DNA of 64,000 nt from NCBI GenBank assembly GCA_034423135.1, contig DAOUJC010000008.1:186001-250000 (forward strand), written 5' to 3'. Numbering within the stretch: the first letter of the stretch is position 1; each line of letters begins with the position of its first letter. Source of the stretch: JAPPHY01 sp034423135. Lineage in GTDB: Bacteria > Chloroflexota > Dehalococcoidia > Lucifugimonadales > UBA2985. Position numbers and translations under genes: made by a program. This document shows positions 16,245-25,226 of the stretch, piece after piece. The notes beneath the pieces are model-generated. The model saw only the letters and a list, made by a program, of their open reading frames with translations, did no database searches and was not told the origin of the DNA.

Positions 16245-18788
16245 ATGACCATCCACAGCAACGGCAACGGACACAACGGCAGCACCAACAGGAAGGCGCT
16301 GATGAAGGAGCTGGTGACAGCCCTGGAAGCGGCCGGAATAGAGGTGCCCACCGATGCCCAGCAGGCCGCGCTGTCGGTGGCCGGCGGCAGCGGCGAAGAA
16401 TACCACTGGGAGCGTGGCTACACATCGAGGAGGGCGTACGGATCCTCAGGCAGCGCAGCAACCGCGGAGAGACCGGACGTGTCCGAGAACGCCAAGGTTG
16501 TACTGCAGAAGCGCTACTACCTCAAGGACGACAAGGGCAACACGGTGGAGCACTCTTGGTCGGACGTGTGCCGTCGCGTGGCGCGCGCCATCGCCGAGGC
16601 GGAGACCCTCTACGACGGCAGCGCGGACGTGGCACGCTGGGAGAATCAGTTCTACGGCATAATGGCCGACCTTGAGTTCGTGCCCAACTCGCCCACGCTG
16701 ATGAACGCTGGCACGGGCGCCGGCACCCTCTCGGCCTGCTTCGTGATTGGCCTTGAGGACAGCATGGAGGGCATCATGGAGACGGCCAAGGAGACCGCCA
16801 TGGTGCAGAAGTTCGGTGGAGGCACCGGCTTTGCCCTCTCCAAGATTCGCCCCAAGGGCGCCAACATCTCCACGACCCACGGCAGGGCATGCGGCCCTGT
16901 GGCCGTGCTTCGCCACCTCTCGTCCGTGTCCACGCTGGTGACGCAGGGAGGAAAGCGTGACGGCGCCAACATGGCCGTCATGGACGTCCACCACCCGGAC
17001 ATCATGGACTTCATCACCTGCAAGACGCACGAGGGGCAGATCCACAACTTCAACATCTCGGTGGGAGCCAGCGAGGAGTTCATGCAGGCCGCGGTCCGTG
17101 GCGAAGACTACGACCTGCGAGACCCCACCACGGGCGAGGTGGTCGGCCGGCTCAACGCCGCTGAAGTGTTCAACCACATGATAGAGGGGGCGTGGCGCAA
17201 CGGCGAGCCCGGCACCATCTTCCTGGACCGCGTCAACGAGGACAACCCCACGCTCAACATCGGCCGCATGACCGCCACAAACCCCTGCGGCGAGCAGCCC
17301 CTGCTGCCGTACGAGTCCTGCAACCTGGGTTCCATCAACCTCGCCAGGTTCGTCATCGAGAGCGGGAGCCAGCCCACCATCGACTGGGACCGACTGGGCC
17401 GGGTGTCCCGCATAGCTGCCCGCTTCCTGGACAACGTCATAGACGCCAACCGCTACTCGGTCCCGGAGATCGAGCGCATGACCAAGCTCACCCGCAAGAC
17501 CGGTCTGGGCGTCATGGGCTTCGCCGACATGCTGGTGATGATGGCCATTCCCTACAACTCCCAGGAAGGCCTGGAGCTTGGCCGCTCCATCATGCGTTTC
17601 GTGAAGGAAGAGGCGGACGCCGCGTCCGAGGAGCTGGCCCACGAGCGGGGAGTCTTCCCGGCGTACCCCGGCAGCTCACATCAGAAGCAGGGACGGCTAA
17701 TGCGCAACGCGTGCAGGCTCACGGTTGCGCCCACGGGCACTATCTCCATGATCGCCGGCTGCTCCAGCGGCATCGAGCCACTGTTCTCGCTGTGCTATCG
17801 CAAGCACAACATCCTGGAGGGCGAGAGCCTGCTGTACATCGACTCCAACTTCGAGCGCATGGCCATCGAGGACGAGTTCTACAGCGACGAACTCATGGAG
17901 TACCTGGCCAACGGCGGCTCCATCCAGGACAGGGAAGACGTGCCGGAGTGGATCAAGGAGGTCTTCGTCACGTCCGCGGATATCTCGCCGCAGGACCACG
18001 TGCGGATGCAGGCGGCCTTCCAAGAGAGCGTAGACGCAGGCATATCCAAGACCATCAACTTCCACAACTCCGCCACACGAGAGGACGTGCGCACCGCCTA
18101 CCTGATGGCCTGGGAGCTGGGCTGCAAGGGCATCACGGTGTACCGCTCGGGCAGCAGGGAGGCGGAAGTGCTGACCTCCGGCGCCACCGCGTCCGCGGCG
18201 CTGGAAGCGGTCGGTGTGTCGACCGGCGCGGAGCCGGTCACCGGCGTCCTGCCCGTGCCCATGGCAAGGCCCTCGCAGGTCCAGGGCATCACCGACCGAA
18301 TCCGCACAGGCCACGGCAACATGTACGTCACCATCAACTCCAAGGACGGCCAGCCCTTCGAGGTGTTCTCCAACCTGGGCAAGGCCGGCGGCTGCGACTC
18401 CGCCCAGATAGAGGCCATCACCCGGCTTGTCTCGCTGGCGCTGCGCTCCGGCATCGACTCTTCTCACGTGATTGACCAACTGCAGGGCATCACCTGCTGC
18501 CCGCAGTGGGACAATGGCGTGCTGGTGCGCTCCGCACCGGACGCTGTGGCCCTGGCGCTCAGCCGGCACACCGCGCCCGCGGACAACCGGCCCATGGCGC
18601 TGCCGCGCAGCAACGCAGTCGAGGAGACACCGGCGCCCTACGCGGTGCAGCAGGGGCTGTTCATGAAGATGGAGGCCAACGGCAACGGCCTCAACGGCAG
18701 GACGCAGTGCCCCGAATGCCCCGACTTCCTGATTCACCAGGAGGGCTGCGCAAGCTGCCGCACCTGCGGCTACGAGAAGTGCGGGTAG
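16245..18788 (+). CDS. nrdJ: Adenosylcobalamin-dependent (class II) ribonucleoside-diphosphate reductase
   Basis: An 847-residue enzyme making deoxyribonucleotides without oxygen, using coenzyme B12. Diagnostic blocks are FVPNSPTLMNAGTG, SACFVIGLEDSMEGI, the finger-loop segment NPCGEQPLLPYESCNLGSIN with the active-site cysteine, and PTGTISMIAGCSSGIEPLF. The C-terminus ends in a cysteine-rich segment (CPECPDF, CASCRTCGYEKCG) that probably re-reduces the active site or binds zinc. A Shine-Dalgarno GGAGAAGGA precedes the ATG. The 115-base gap after nrdR holds no recognisable cobalamin riboswitch. Regulation is expected through NrdR. Confidence 0.96.
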   Translation: MTIHSNGNGHNGSTNRKALMKELVTALEAAGIEVPTDAQQAALSVAGGSGEEYHWERGYTSRRAYGSSGSAATAERPDVSENAKVVLQKRYYLKDDKGNTVEHSWSDVCRRVARAIAEAETLYDGSADVARWENQFYGIMADLEFVPNSPTLMNAGTGAGTLSACFVIGLEDSMEGIMETAKETAMVQKFGGGTGFALSKIRPKGANISTTHGRACGPVAVLRHLSSVSTLVTQGGKRDGANMAVMDVHHPDIMDFITCKTHEGQIHNFNISVGASEEFMQAAVRGEDYDLRDPTTGEVVGRLNAAEVFNHMIEGAWRNGEPGTIFLDRVNEDNPTLNIGRMTATNPCGEQPLLPYESCNLGSINLARFVIESGSQPTIDWDRLGRVSRIAARFLDNVIDANRYSVPEIERMTKLTRKTGLGVMGFADMLVMMAIPYNSQEGLELGRSIMRFVKEEADAASEELAHERGVFPAYPGSSHQKQGRLMRNACRLTVAPTGTISMIAGCSSGIEPLFSLCYRKHNILEGESLLYIDSNFERMAIEDEFYSDELMEYLANGGSIQDREDVPEWIKEVFVTSADISPQDHVRMQAAFQESVDAGISKTINFHNSATREDVRTAYLMAWELGCKGITVYRSGSREAEVLTSGATASAALEAVGVSTGAEPVTGVLPVPMARPSQVQGITDRIRTGHGNMYVTINSKDGQPFEVFSNLGKAGGCDSAQIEAITRLVSLALRSGIDSSHVIDQLQGITCCPQWDNGVLVRSAPDAVALALSRHTAPADNRPMALPRSNAVEETPAPYAVQQGLFMKMEANGNGLNGRTQCPECPDFLIHQEGCASCRTCGYEKCG

Positions 18789-18798
18789 GGAGGAAACA

Positions 18799-18942
18799 TT
18801 GTCAAACACACACCGACCCGGCGGCTGCTCGGACGGGGACGGTGTGAAGCTGGACCAGACGCTTGGCGTCTATCGATCCACGGAGCGGCGCTCCCCACGA
18901 GGAGCGTGCATTACAGCGGCCCCGGACCCACGGGGCCGCTGA
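18799..18942 (+). CDS. Possible 47-residue small protein after nrdJ
   Basis: A strong Shine-Dalgarno (GGGAGG, 18788-18793) overlaps the nrdJ stop and lies five bases before TTG 18799, which opens a 47-codon frame. The product is hydrophilic, begins SNTHRPGGCSDGDGVKLDQ and contains two cysteines and many Arg. Its last codons overlap the hairpin taken as the nrdJ terminator, which counts against it. No family is recognised. It may be a real small protein coupled to nrdJ or chance. Confidence 0.25.
   Translation: MSNTHRPGGCSDGDGVKLDQTLGVYRSTERRSPRGACITAAPDPRGR
18914..18941 (+). terminator. Predicted nrdJ terminator hairpin
   Basis: CAGCGGCCCCG (18914-18924) pairs perfectly with CGGGGCCGCTG (18931-18941) across a six-base loop. 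There is no clear U-tract, only ATATTGT, so termination might be weak or assisted. It directly precedes the pdxA promoter. Confidence 0.6.
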
Positions 18943-18944
18943 TA

Positions 18945-18973
18945 TTGTACCACAGCCTCTCACCCCATATAAT
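18945..18973 (+). promoter_or_regulatory. Predicted promoter for pdxA-proC-yggT
   Basis: TTGTAC (18945-18950) and a consensus TATAAT (18968-18973) are 17 bases apart. The pdxA start codon is 30 bases further. Confidence 0.6.
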
Positions 18974-19003
18974 GCCCTAAACGACTCCGCAAAGGGGGGC
19001 AGG

Positions 19004-20005
19004 ATGAGCGATCGACCCACAATAGCCCTCACGATGGGCGACCCCGCCGGCATAGGGCCGGAGGTAGTCGCCAAGGCCTTAGCGCACCCCGACGTGGTCG
19101 CCTCGTGCCACCCGCTGGTCATCGGCAACGCGCCGCTGCTCGGCAAGACGCTGCGCGACCTCGGCCTGTCCTACGAGGTGACGCAGGTATCGACGGCAGC
19201 AGAGGCTCCGGCGAATGCCGTGTCCATCCTGGACCCGGGCAACCTCAACGCAGAGGACGTGGCACCCGGACAGGTATCCGCCGCCGCTGGCAAAGCCTCC
19301 GTGGAGTGGATTCTACAGGCCGGCGAGATGGCCCTCTCCGGCGACGTCCAGGCCATCGCCACGGCGCCCATCCACAAGGAGGCCGCGAGGGCTGCAGGTT
19401 ACGAGGACATCGGGCACATGGAGCTGTACCAGAGCCTCACCGGCGCCAAGGAAGTGGCGACGATGCTGACCGCCGGCAACCTCCGCGTGGTACACCTGAC
19501 CACGCATCGCTCGCTCATGAGGGCCGTGGAGTACGTCACGAAGGAGCACATCCAGGCCAAGCTCCAGCTAACCCACGACTGCTTCAGCGCCTGGGGCTTC
19601 GATCCGCCGCGCATCGGCGTGGCCGCGCTGAACCCGCACGGCGGCGACGGCGGCCTCATCGGCCGCGAGGAGATAGACGAGATTGCGCCGGCCGTAGAGG
19701 AGGCTCGAAGCAGGGGCATGAACGTGACCGGCCCGGTGCCCGCGGACTCCGTGTTCCCGCAGGCCATCGCGGGCCGTTACGACGCCGTGCTGGTCCACTA
19801 CCACGATCAGGGGCACATCCCCATCAAGGTCAAGGACTTCGAGGGCAGCGTCAGCATCAACCTGGGCTTCCCGTTCGTGCGTACGTCCGTAGACCACGGC
19901 ACCGCCTTCGATATCGCCGGCAAGGGCATCGCCAACGAGACCGGCATGAGAGAGGCCGTGCTGGCCGCAGCCTACATCGCTACGACCGGACGCCTGCCGG
20001 AGTAG
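19004..20005 (+). CDS. pdxA: 4-hydroxythreonine-4-phosphate dehydrogenase
   Basis: A 333-residue NAD-dependent enzyme of the DXP-dependent pyridoxal phosphate pathway, or a PdxA2-like 4-phosphoerythronate/threonate dehydrogenase. The opening PTIALTMGDPAGIGPEV is diagnostic, as are TAPIHKEA, GHMELYQ, the metal-binding HDQGHIPIK and the ending TSVDHGTAFDIAGKG. ATG 19004 has a purine-rich AAAGGGGGGCAGG before it. It is followed after six bases by proC. Confidence 0.93.
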   Translation: MSDRPTIALTMGDPAGIGPEVVAKALAHPDVVASCHPLVIGNAPLLGKTLRDLGLSYEVTQVSTAAEAPANAVSILDPGNLNAEDVAPGQVSAAAGKASVEWILQAGEMALSGDVQAIATAPIHKEAARAAGYEDIGHMELYQSLTGAKEVATMLTAGNLRVVHLTTHRSLMRAVEYVTKEHIQAKLQLTHDCFSAWGFDPPRIGVAALNPHGGDGGLIGREEIDEIAPAVEEARSRGMNVTGPVPADSVFPQAIAGRYDAVLVHYHDQGHIPIKVKDFEGSVSINLGFPFVRTSVDHGTAFDIAGKGIANETGMREAVLAAAYIATTGRLPE

Positions 20006-20011
20006 CGCGCC

Positions 20012-20845
20012 ATGTCTACTTCGAACGGCGGAACGGCAAACGGGAAGATTAACCTCGCCTTCATAGGCGGGGGCACTATGGCTGAGGCCATCATCGCAGG
20101 CGTGCTGGCGCGCGAAGTGACAGAAGCCGCGTCCATAGTGGTCGGCGAGCCGGTGCTGCGCAGGCGCGAGTACCTCAGCGGCCGCTACGGCACGCGCACC
20201 GTCATCGACAACCACAGCGCCATCGATGAGGCCGACATTGTGGTCATCGCCGTGAAGCCGCAGCAGCTATCGGAGGTCCTGGAGGAGCTGTCAGGCAGCC
20301 TCACCGCCTCACAGAGCCTCCTGTCCATCGTGGCGGGCGCCTCGATGCAGACCGTCGCCGAGGGCGCGAACCACGCGGCGGTCATACGCGTCATGCCCAA
20401 CACGCCAGCGCAGGTCGGGCAGGGGATGACCGTGTGGACGGCTTCGCCGGAGGTCCCGGAATCGCACCGCGAGGCGGCAGGCGAGATCTTCGACTCGCTC
20501 GGGATCGCCACCTACGTCGCAGAGGAGAAGTACCTGGACATGGCCACGGCCCTGAGCGCAAGCGGCCCGGCGTATGTGTTCCTGTTCCTGGAGTCGCTGA
20601 TAGACGCGGGCGTGTACATGGGGCTGCCGCGTGAGATGGCGCAGACCCTGGCGCTGCAGACCATCGAGGGCAGTGCCGCGCTGGCCAGGGAGTCCGCGAG
20701 GCATCCGGCAGACCTGCGGAACATGGTGACCTCACCCGGCGGGACCACCGCGGAGGCGCTGCTGGCGCTGGAGGATGCCGGATTCCGGGCGGCCGTGATG
20801 AATGCGGTCATTGCCGCGCACGAGAAGGCGATGGAGCTGGGCTAA
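20012..20845 (+). CDS. proC: Pyrroline-5-carboxylate reductase
   Basis: A 277-residue enzyme for the last step of proline synthesis. The dinucleotide-binding motif is IGGGTMAEAI near residues 18-27, preceded by a short polar extension of about 12 residues. Later motifs include VVIAVKPQQLSEVL, SIVAGAS, RVMPNTPAQVGQGMTVW and the C-terminal signature DLRNMVTSPGGTTAEAL. The length fits the family. It is co-directional with pdxA and with the yggT-like gene eight bases downstream; a proC-yggT link is common. Confidence 0.95.
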   Translation: MSTSNGGTANGKINLAFIGGGTMAEAIIAGVLAREVTEAASIVVGEPVLRRREYLSGRYGTRTVIDNHSAIDEADIVVIAVKPQQLSEVLEELSGSLTASQSLLSIVAGASMQTVAEGANHAAVIRVMPNTPAQVGQGMTVWTASPEVPESHREAAGEIFDSLGIATYVAEEKYLDMATALSASGPAYVFLFLESLIDAGVYMGLPREMAQTLALQTIEGSAALARESARHPADLRNMVTSPGGTTAEALLALEDAGFRAAVMNAVIAAHEKAMELG

Positions 20846-20853
20846 GGGAAGCA

Positions 20854-21111
20854 ATGGGAGCGCTGCTAAGCTACCTCATAACCCTGCTGATCTTCGCCAT
20901 CCTCGGCCGTGTCATCCTGGACTGGCTGGTCGTGGGCGGGCTGCTGCGCTACGACAACGCCCTCTTCCGCGTGCGCGATGCTCTGATCTACCTCACGGAG
21001 CCGGTGCTCGCGCCCATCCGCCGGTTCACACGCATGGGCATGATCGACTTCAGCCCCATGGTGGCGATCATACTGCTGAGCATCTTCCAGCAGTTCGTGG
21101 CACGCATCTAG
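20854..21111 (+). CDS. YggT family membrane protein
   Basis: An 85-residue protein with two hydrophobic helices (about residues 3-28 and 63-85) joined by a loop containing LTEPVLAPIRRF, the central YggT signature. YggT proteins are small integral membrane proteins linked to osmotic tolerance or to cell division and thylakoid organisation in different groups. A Shine-Dalgarno AAGGGAAG precedes the ATG. It follows proC closely, the common arrangement. Confidence 0.88.
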   Translation: MGALLSYLITLLIFAILGRVILDWLVVGGLLRYDNALFRVRDALIYLTEPVLAPIRRFTRMGMIDFSPMVAIILLSIFQQFVARI

Positions 21112-21162
21112 GGCGACAGCGTTTGCGGCGCGGGTAAGCGCCAAAGACCACCGGGGAACCCC

Positions 21163-23067
21163 ATGCCCAATGTTCGCAATTCAGTGAGTTTCCTGTCTGG
21201 CTCCTTGAGGAACCCCGTTATCGCAGCGATTGTTGCGTCGGTGGTGACCGGGTTGGTGGTCTTCGTGGCCTGCTTCATGGTCTGGTATCACTTCGGTGGA
21301 GGCGCTTGGCGCAGCTGGAAGAATGTGGAGGAGGTGCAGTTAGTTGCGCCGGACAGGCTCTCACTCAAAGTCATATCCTGCGAAGGGGCTCCGGAACTCT
21401 CGGAGTTTAAGCAGACCGAGGTAGACATACAAGTCAAGCTGCAAGTTCTCTTTCACTTCAATTCCTCTTGGCCGAGGTTGGGCGGGCCGCCCGCGGCGTG
21501 TGCAACGCACGTTGAGGTCCGCCTTGGCGAGCCTCTGGGAGACCGCGTGGTTATGGATCTGCACACCGGGCAAACGGTGAGCGTCAGCAGACCCGACCCG
21601 CCGCCGCAACCCACGCCCGAGCCGGTTGCCTCAATCATCGTGGACAAGGGTCTTGCGCGAGTAGCTGAGCAATGGCCGGACTTCGGCGGGTACTACCTGG
21701 AGCGTCAGACCCACCGACAACGTCACTGGTATGTAGCATACGTCTACATGCAGGATGCCTGTCAGCATGAGGCGGCTGAAGCGGCATTGAAGCAACTGGT
21801 TTACCCTGGGGAAATCTGGCAAGACATTTCCGGTGTGTATGCGGTAGAGGCGGACTACTCCATCGTGCAGCTGGGCCGATGGTACGAGCACATCAGCGGG
21901 ATAACAGACCCTGGACTGGTTCTGACGGACCTGCACGAAAGCAGGAACAGGCTTGAGATTCGCGTGGTTGACGATGCGGCCGCGCAGAGGGTCGAGGAAA
22001 AGCTGAAGGAGCTGCCGGTGCCTCGTGAGGCGATTGCCGTCAGGATTAGAGAGCCTGTCAAGCTGTATGAACCACAGAGCGCATATGAACCATGGAGCAC
22101 TCCGGTTCCGCCGGCTGAAGTCAAGGAGCATCTCAGCGATGCGTTGCTGCAGGACCTGGAGGCCATCGCACTCCAAGAGGACATATCGCTCGAGGCCGTT
22201 ATAGAGCGGTACGGGTCGAAAGGCAGCTTGCTCACGGTGGTCGACGCGATCAGAGAGACGTTTTCCGACGATTACGCCTGGTCAAGTGTCGCGATAGGCG
22301 GCCGCGGCCAGATCGGATTCGCAGGGCGGTCCCCGGCTGCGGCGCTCTGGATGATCGAAGGTTTTGCCAACAATCATTGGGGCGCTTCCGTCGAGGTACA
22401 CTCCCACGTGGGCTTCACTGAGTTGGAGAAGCAGAGGGCTATCGAGGCATTCCATTACGCCGTGTTCGATGCGCTTGAAGTCGGCGTAGGCGGCAGCAGG
22501 CTGGAATCGGAGACCGGCCGTCTAACTACGGATCTTCAGATGCACGGCGGAGTCTGTGACGCCGCAGTCATCGACAACGTCCGGGCCGGTGCAACCCAGG
22601 CCCTAATTGACGCCACCAGAGCCGACATTCTCAACAGTATCAAGATCGACCTGATCATCCACCCGACAGACCCGACTTGGGTCAATCCGGTGGATGGCCC
22701 GGTGCTGACCTCGCCACCGTCTATCGGGCTGTTCGGCGGAATGGACGCCATAGTCAGCGGGACCTTGCACTTTGACGAGAGCGCCGGATGCCTGTACCTC
22801 GGAACCTCCGACGCCGAGTACCTAACCCCGGTGGTGTGGCCGCACGGAGCATCCTGGCAGGCTGATCCGCCCGCTGTGAAGATACAGGGTCAACTGGCCG
22901 AGCCGGGCACGTTCGTTGACGGTGGAGGCGGCGAGATTTCCATTGCAGCCATCAGAAATGTAGCGGGAGTCGCCGTGGCCGACGCGGCCAAGGCATGCGG
23001 CGACCACGTCGGCACTGAGAAAGTGGACTTCTTCAACGTCGGCAGTGAAGTAGACGTAGGCCGCTGA
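21163..23067 (+). CDS. Unknown protein with one N-terminal membrane anchor and a large extracytoplasmic region
   Basis: A 634-residue protein with no family I recognise. One hydrophobic helix (about residues 19-44) would anchor it, with the rest outside. A Pro-rich linker (DPPPQPTPEP) near residue 145 divides a first domain from a long second part. That part includes a DUF-like stretch with WHYVAYVYMQ-type strands, Glu/Arg-rich helices and a Gly-rich ending. Three or four cysteines are scattered. The next gene also encodes a protein with one N-terminal helix, and the two may form a pair. The base composition looks slightly lower in GC than pdxA-proC. Confidence 0.75.
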   Translation: MPNVRNSVSFLSGSLRNPVIAAIVASVVTGLVVFVACFMVWYHFGGGAWRSWKNVEEVQLVAPDRLSLKVISCEGAPELSEFKQTEVDIQVKLQVLFHFNSSWPRLGGPPAACATHVEVRLGEPLGDRVVMDLHTGQTVSVSRPDPPPQPTPEPVASIIVDKGLARVAEQWPDFGGYYLERQTHRQRHWYVAYVYMQDACQHEAAEAALKQLVYPGEIWQDISGVYAVEADYSIVQLGRWYEHISGITDPGLVLTDLHESRNRLEIRVVDDAAAQRVEEKLKELPVPREAIAVRIREPVKLYEPQSAYEPWSTPVPPAEVKEHLSDALLQDLEAIALQEDISLEAVIERYGSKGSLLTVVDAIRETFSDDYAWSSVAIGGRGQIGFAGRSPAAALWMIEGFANNHWGASVEVHSHVGFTELEKQRAIEAFHYAVFDALEVGVGGSRLESETGRLTTDLQMHGGVCDAAVIDNVRAGATQALIDATRADILNSIKIDLIIHPTDPTWVNPVDGPVLTSPPSIGLFGGMDAIVSGTLHFDESAGCLYLGTSDAEYLTPVVWPHGASWQADPPAVKIQGQLAEPGTFVDGGGGEISIAAIRNVAGVAVADAAKACGDHVGTEKVDFFNVGSEVDVGR

Positions 23068-23159
23068 CGGGCCAGCGCGCCTCACCTCAGCCTTCAGAGT
23101 AGGAGCATGTGAAATGGTGAAGGCTCAGGTCTAGGCAATTGAAGCAGGGGGAGGGCAGC

Positions 23160-23915
23160 ATGAATCAAAGGGAGTCATTTGGCCCAAAGCCGGCGTCCGC
23201 GTGGACGGTATTGCTGATGGTGCTGATACCCATTGTGTTGCTTGTCAGTTTTGGCGGGGGCCTTTACTACATAGTGACCCGTGAGCCGGAGACGGTTACC
23301 CGTTTCGAGGAGGGGTTCCGCTTCCCTGAGTATGTGCCAAACTGGTTAGGGCGCAGGGGTGGCGACTACGCCAACGCAGGAAAGGTAAAGGCCGGCGAGC
23401 AGCTGCCATATGTCTCGTTCTATTGGGACGTGTGCGTGGACACAGACGACCCCAGGGCGCGGCTTTCACTCAGCATTGCCATGGAACACCAGGAAGTCGA
23501 CCTTGGGGGGCAGTCCCGGACCGCCGTGCATGTGGACGGCGTGCAGGGATGGCTAACGCGCTTGGACATCCTGGACTTTGTTGAGCCGAATCGAGACGAC
23601 CCTGAATACGAGGAATACAGAACACGCAACGTGGAGTGGGAGTATGACCGGGGCATTTACAACAGATTAATATACGGGCGCCGGGACTTCCTGCTGTCTC
23701 CCTCAGCAGGGCCTGCCATCGCTCTCCAGTGGAATCGAGACGGCTACCACTACCTGATCTTCGCCAAGGACAAGGAACCCCTGAACGCGGAGGTCCTGAT
23801 GGACATTGCCAACAGCATGGCGCCATCCCCGTACCCAGAGGAATTAGGAGACATCACCCCCGGACGGCCGTCTTCGGAGAGTTCCCACTTTGGCGTACGC
23901 TGCCCTCCGGGTTGA
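23160..23915 (+). CDS. Unknown membrane-anchored protein
   Basis: A 251-residue protein with a single hydrophobic helix at about residues 12-36 (AWTVLLMVLIPIVLLVSFGG) and a charged, extracytoplasmic remainder rich in Arg, Asp and Tyr. No lipobox and no known domain were recognised. ATG 23160 is chosen because GGGGAGG stands six bases before it; an in-frame TTG at 23139 would add seven residues. It follows the 634-residue anchored protein after 92 bases and precedes the promoter of the histidine genes. Confidence 0.75.
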   Translation: MNQRESFGPKPASAWTVLLMVLIPIVLLVSFGGGLYYIVTREPETVTRFEEGFRFPEYVPNWLGRRGGDYANAGKVKAGEQLPYVSFYWDVCVDTDDPRARLSLSIAMEHQEVDLGGQSRTAVHVDGVQGWLTRLDILDFVEPNRDDPEYEEYRTRNVEWEYDRGIYNRLIYGRRDFLLSPSAGPAIALQWNRDGYHYLIFAKDKEPLNAEVLMDIANSMAPSPYPEELGDITPGRPSSESSHFGVRCPPG

Positions 23916-23919
23916 CCGT

Positions 23920-23948
23920 TTGAATCGCTCGGGGCCTTATTGTAGAAT
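23920..23948 (+). promoter_or_regulatory. Predicted promoter of the histidine gene cluster
   Basis: TTGAAT (23920-23925) and TAGAAT (23943-23948) are 17 bases apart, 34 bases before hisZ. The -10 box is flanked by GGGGC (23931-23935) and GCCCC (23950-23954), a possible small operator. No leader peptide rich in histidine codons is seen. Confidence 0.55.
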
Positions 23949-23981
23949 AGCCCCAGCCCAAGTCAGAGGTCTGATCACGCC

Positions 23982-25226
23982 ATGCCACCCGTCCGGCCGC
24001 TGCCCGGAATGAGAGACGAGACGCCCCAGGAGCTCCATCGCAGGACTACCGCCCGCGACATACTCCAGGCGCACCTGTCGTCGCACGGCTACCGCGCCAT
24101 TGACACGCCGCTCCTGGAGCCTACGGAGCTGTTCCTGCGCAAGTCCGGCGGCGAGCTGGCCACACGCATGTACACCTTCAACGACCCCGGCGGCAACCGC
24201 GTCAGCCTGAGGCCGGAGTTCACGCCCTCCGTCATCCGGTACTACCTGGAGCGGGCGGAAGGGGAGCCGCTGCCCATGCGCCTCCAGTACAGCGGCCCCG
24301 TCTTCCGCTACGACGACGCAGGCTGGTTCAACCAGGTGCACCAGACAGGCGCGGAGGTCATCGGCGCAGCGTCGCCGGACTCCGACGGCGAGCTGCTTGC
24401 GCTGGCGATGGACGGCCTGTCGCAGCTCGGCGCGCCCTCACCCGCGTGCGTGGTGGGACACGTTGGCGTGCTGCACCTGATGCTGGGCGAGCTTGGCGTA
24501 TCAGCAAGGACGCGCGACTTCCTCATCGGCTGCATGCCCAGTCTCAGGGAGAACTCCGCCGGCGCGGCGGAAGCGCTGGAGCAGGCGCACTCTCGCGGCC
24601 TGGTGAAGGGCGACGCGGGCAGCCGTCCGTCGGTCTTGCCCGCGAACGGCACGGGTCGGCAAGAGGCGATCGACGCGCTGCGCCACCTGTTCCACGACTC
24701 CCTCAGCGGCATACAGGGCAGCCGCTCCACCGACGAGATTCTCTCCCGATTCATGAGCAAGCAGGATCAGGGCGACGACGCCAGGAGCGTGGAACAGGGA
24801 ATCTCGCTGCTCTCCCGCGTCGCAACCGCCGCCGGAGACGAGGAACAGGCCGTGTCCCGCCTGGCTGCTGCGCTTCGCGAGCATGGCGTCGGCCGCGAGT
24901 CCCTATCGCCGCTGGAGGAGGCGCTAGCCGCGTTCCACATTCGCAGGCCGGACACGCCGCTTCTGGTGGACGTCGGCCTGGTGCGCGGGATGGCCTACTA
25001 CACCGGCATGGTGTTCGAGATTCGCGCCTCAGACCGCGGCGGCCAAATCGCCGTGTGCGGTGGCGGTCGTTACGACGGCCTCGTCAAGGCCCTGGGCGGG
25101 AGCGACGACGTGCCCGCACTCGGCTTCGCATACACGCTTGAGAACCTGCTGGGGCTGCTCCCGGAGGACACGCCCCGGAGCCTGGAGGAGTCGCATTCTG
25201 CGCCTGGCAATTCCCAGCGACGGTGA
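23982..25226 (+). CDS. hisZ: ATP phosphoribosyltransferase regulatory subunit-like protein (class II HisRS paralogue)
   Basis: A 414-residue protein related to histidyl-tRNA synthetase. Motif 2 reads RPEFTPSVIRYYLE and the late block reads LVRGMAYYTGMVFEIR, where true synthetases have RG(L/M)DYY. The Asp-to-Ala change and the missing HisRS-type anticodon-binding domain place it with HisZ, which activates and regulates HisG. It is the first gene of the cluster. Its last 29 or so bases overlap the start of hisG in another frame. The C-terminal about 20 residues after LLGLLPEDT look unstructured. Confidence 0.82.
   Translation: MPPVRPLPGMRDETPQELHRRTTARDILQAHLSSHGYRAIDTPLLEPTELFLRKSGGELATRMYTFNDPGGNRVSLRPEFTPSVIRYYLERAEGEPLPMRLQYSGPVFRYDDAGWFNQVHQTGAEVIGAASPDSDGELLALAMDGLSQLGAPSPACVVGHVGVLHLMLGELGVSARTRDFLIGCMPSLRENSAGAAEALEQAHSRGLVKGDAGSRPSVLPANGTGRQEAIDALRHLFHDSLSGIQGSRSTDEILSRFMSKQDQGDDARSVEQGISLLSRVATAAGDEEQAVSRLAAALREHGVGRESLSPLEEALAAFHIRRPDTPLLVDVGLVRGMAYYTGMVFEIRASDRGGQIAVCGGGRYDGLVKALGGSDDVPALGFAYTLENLLGLLPEDTPRSLEESHSAPGNSQRR

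Noticed and set aside
16446..18809. Two long minus-strand frames (398 and 370 codons) opposite nrdJ.
   Set aside because: Both are explained by codon bias of nrdJ, which is unambiguous on the plus strand.
25060..25197. ATG 25060 as the hisG start.
   Set aside because: It would add 46 residues that are only the shadow of the conserved C-terminal part of hisZ, with no HisG homology.
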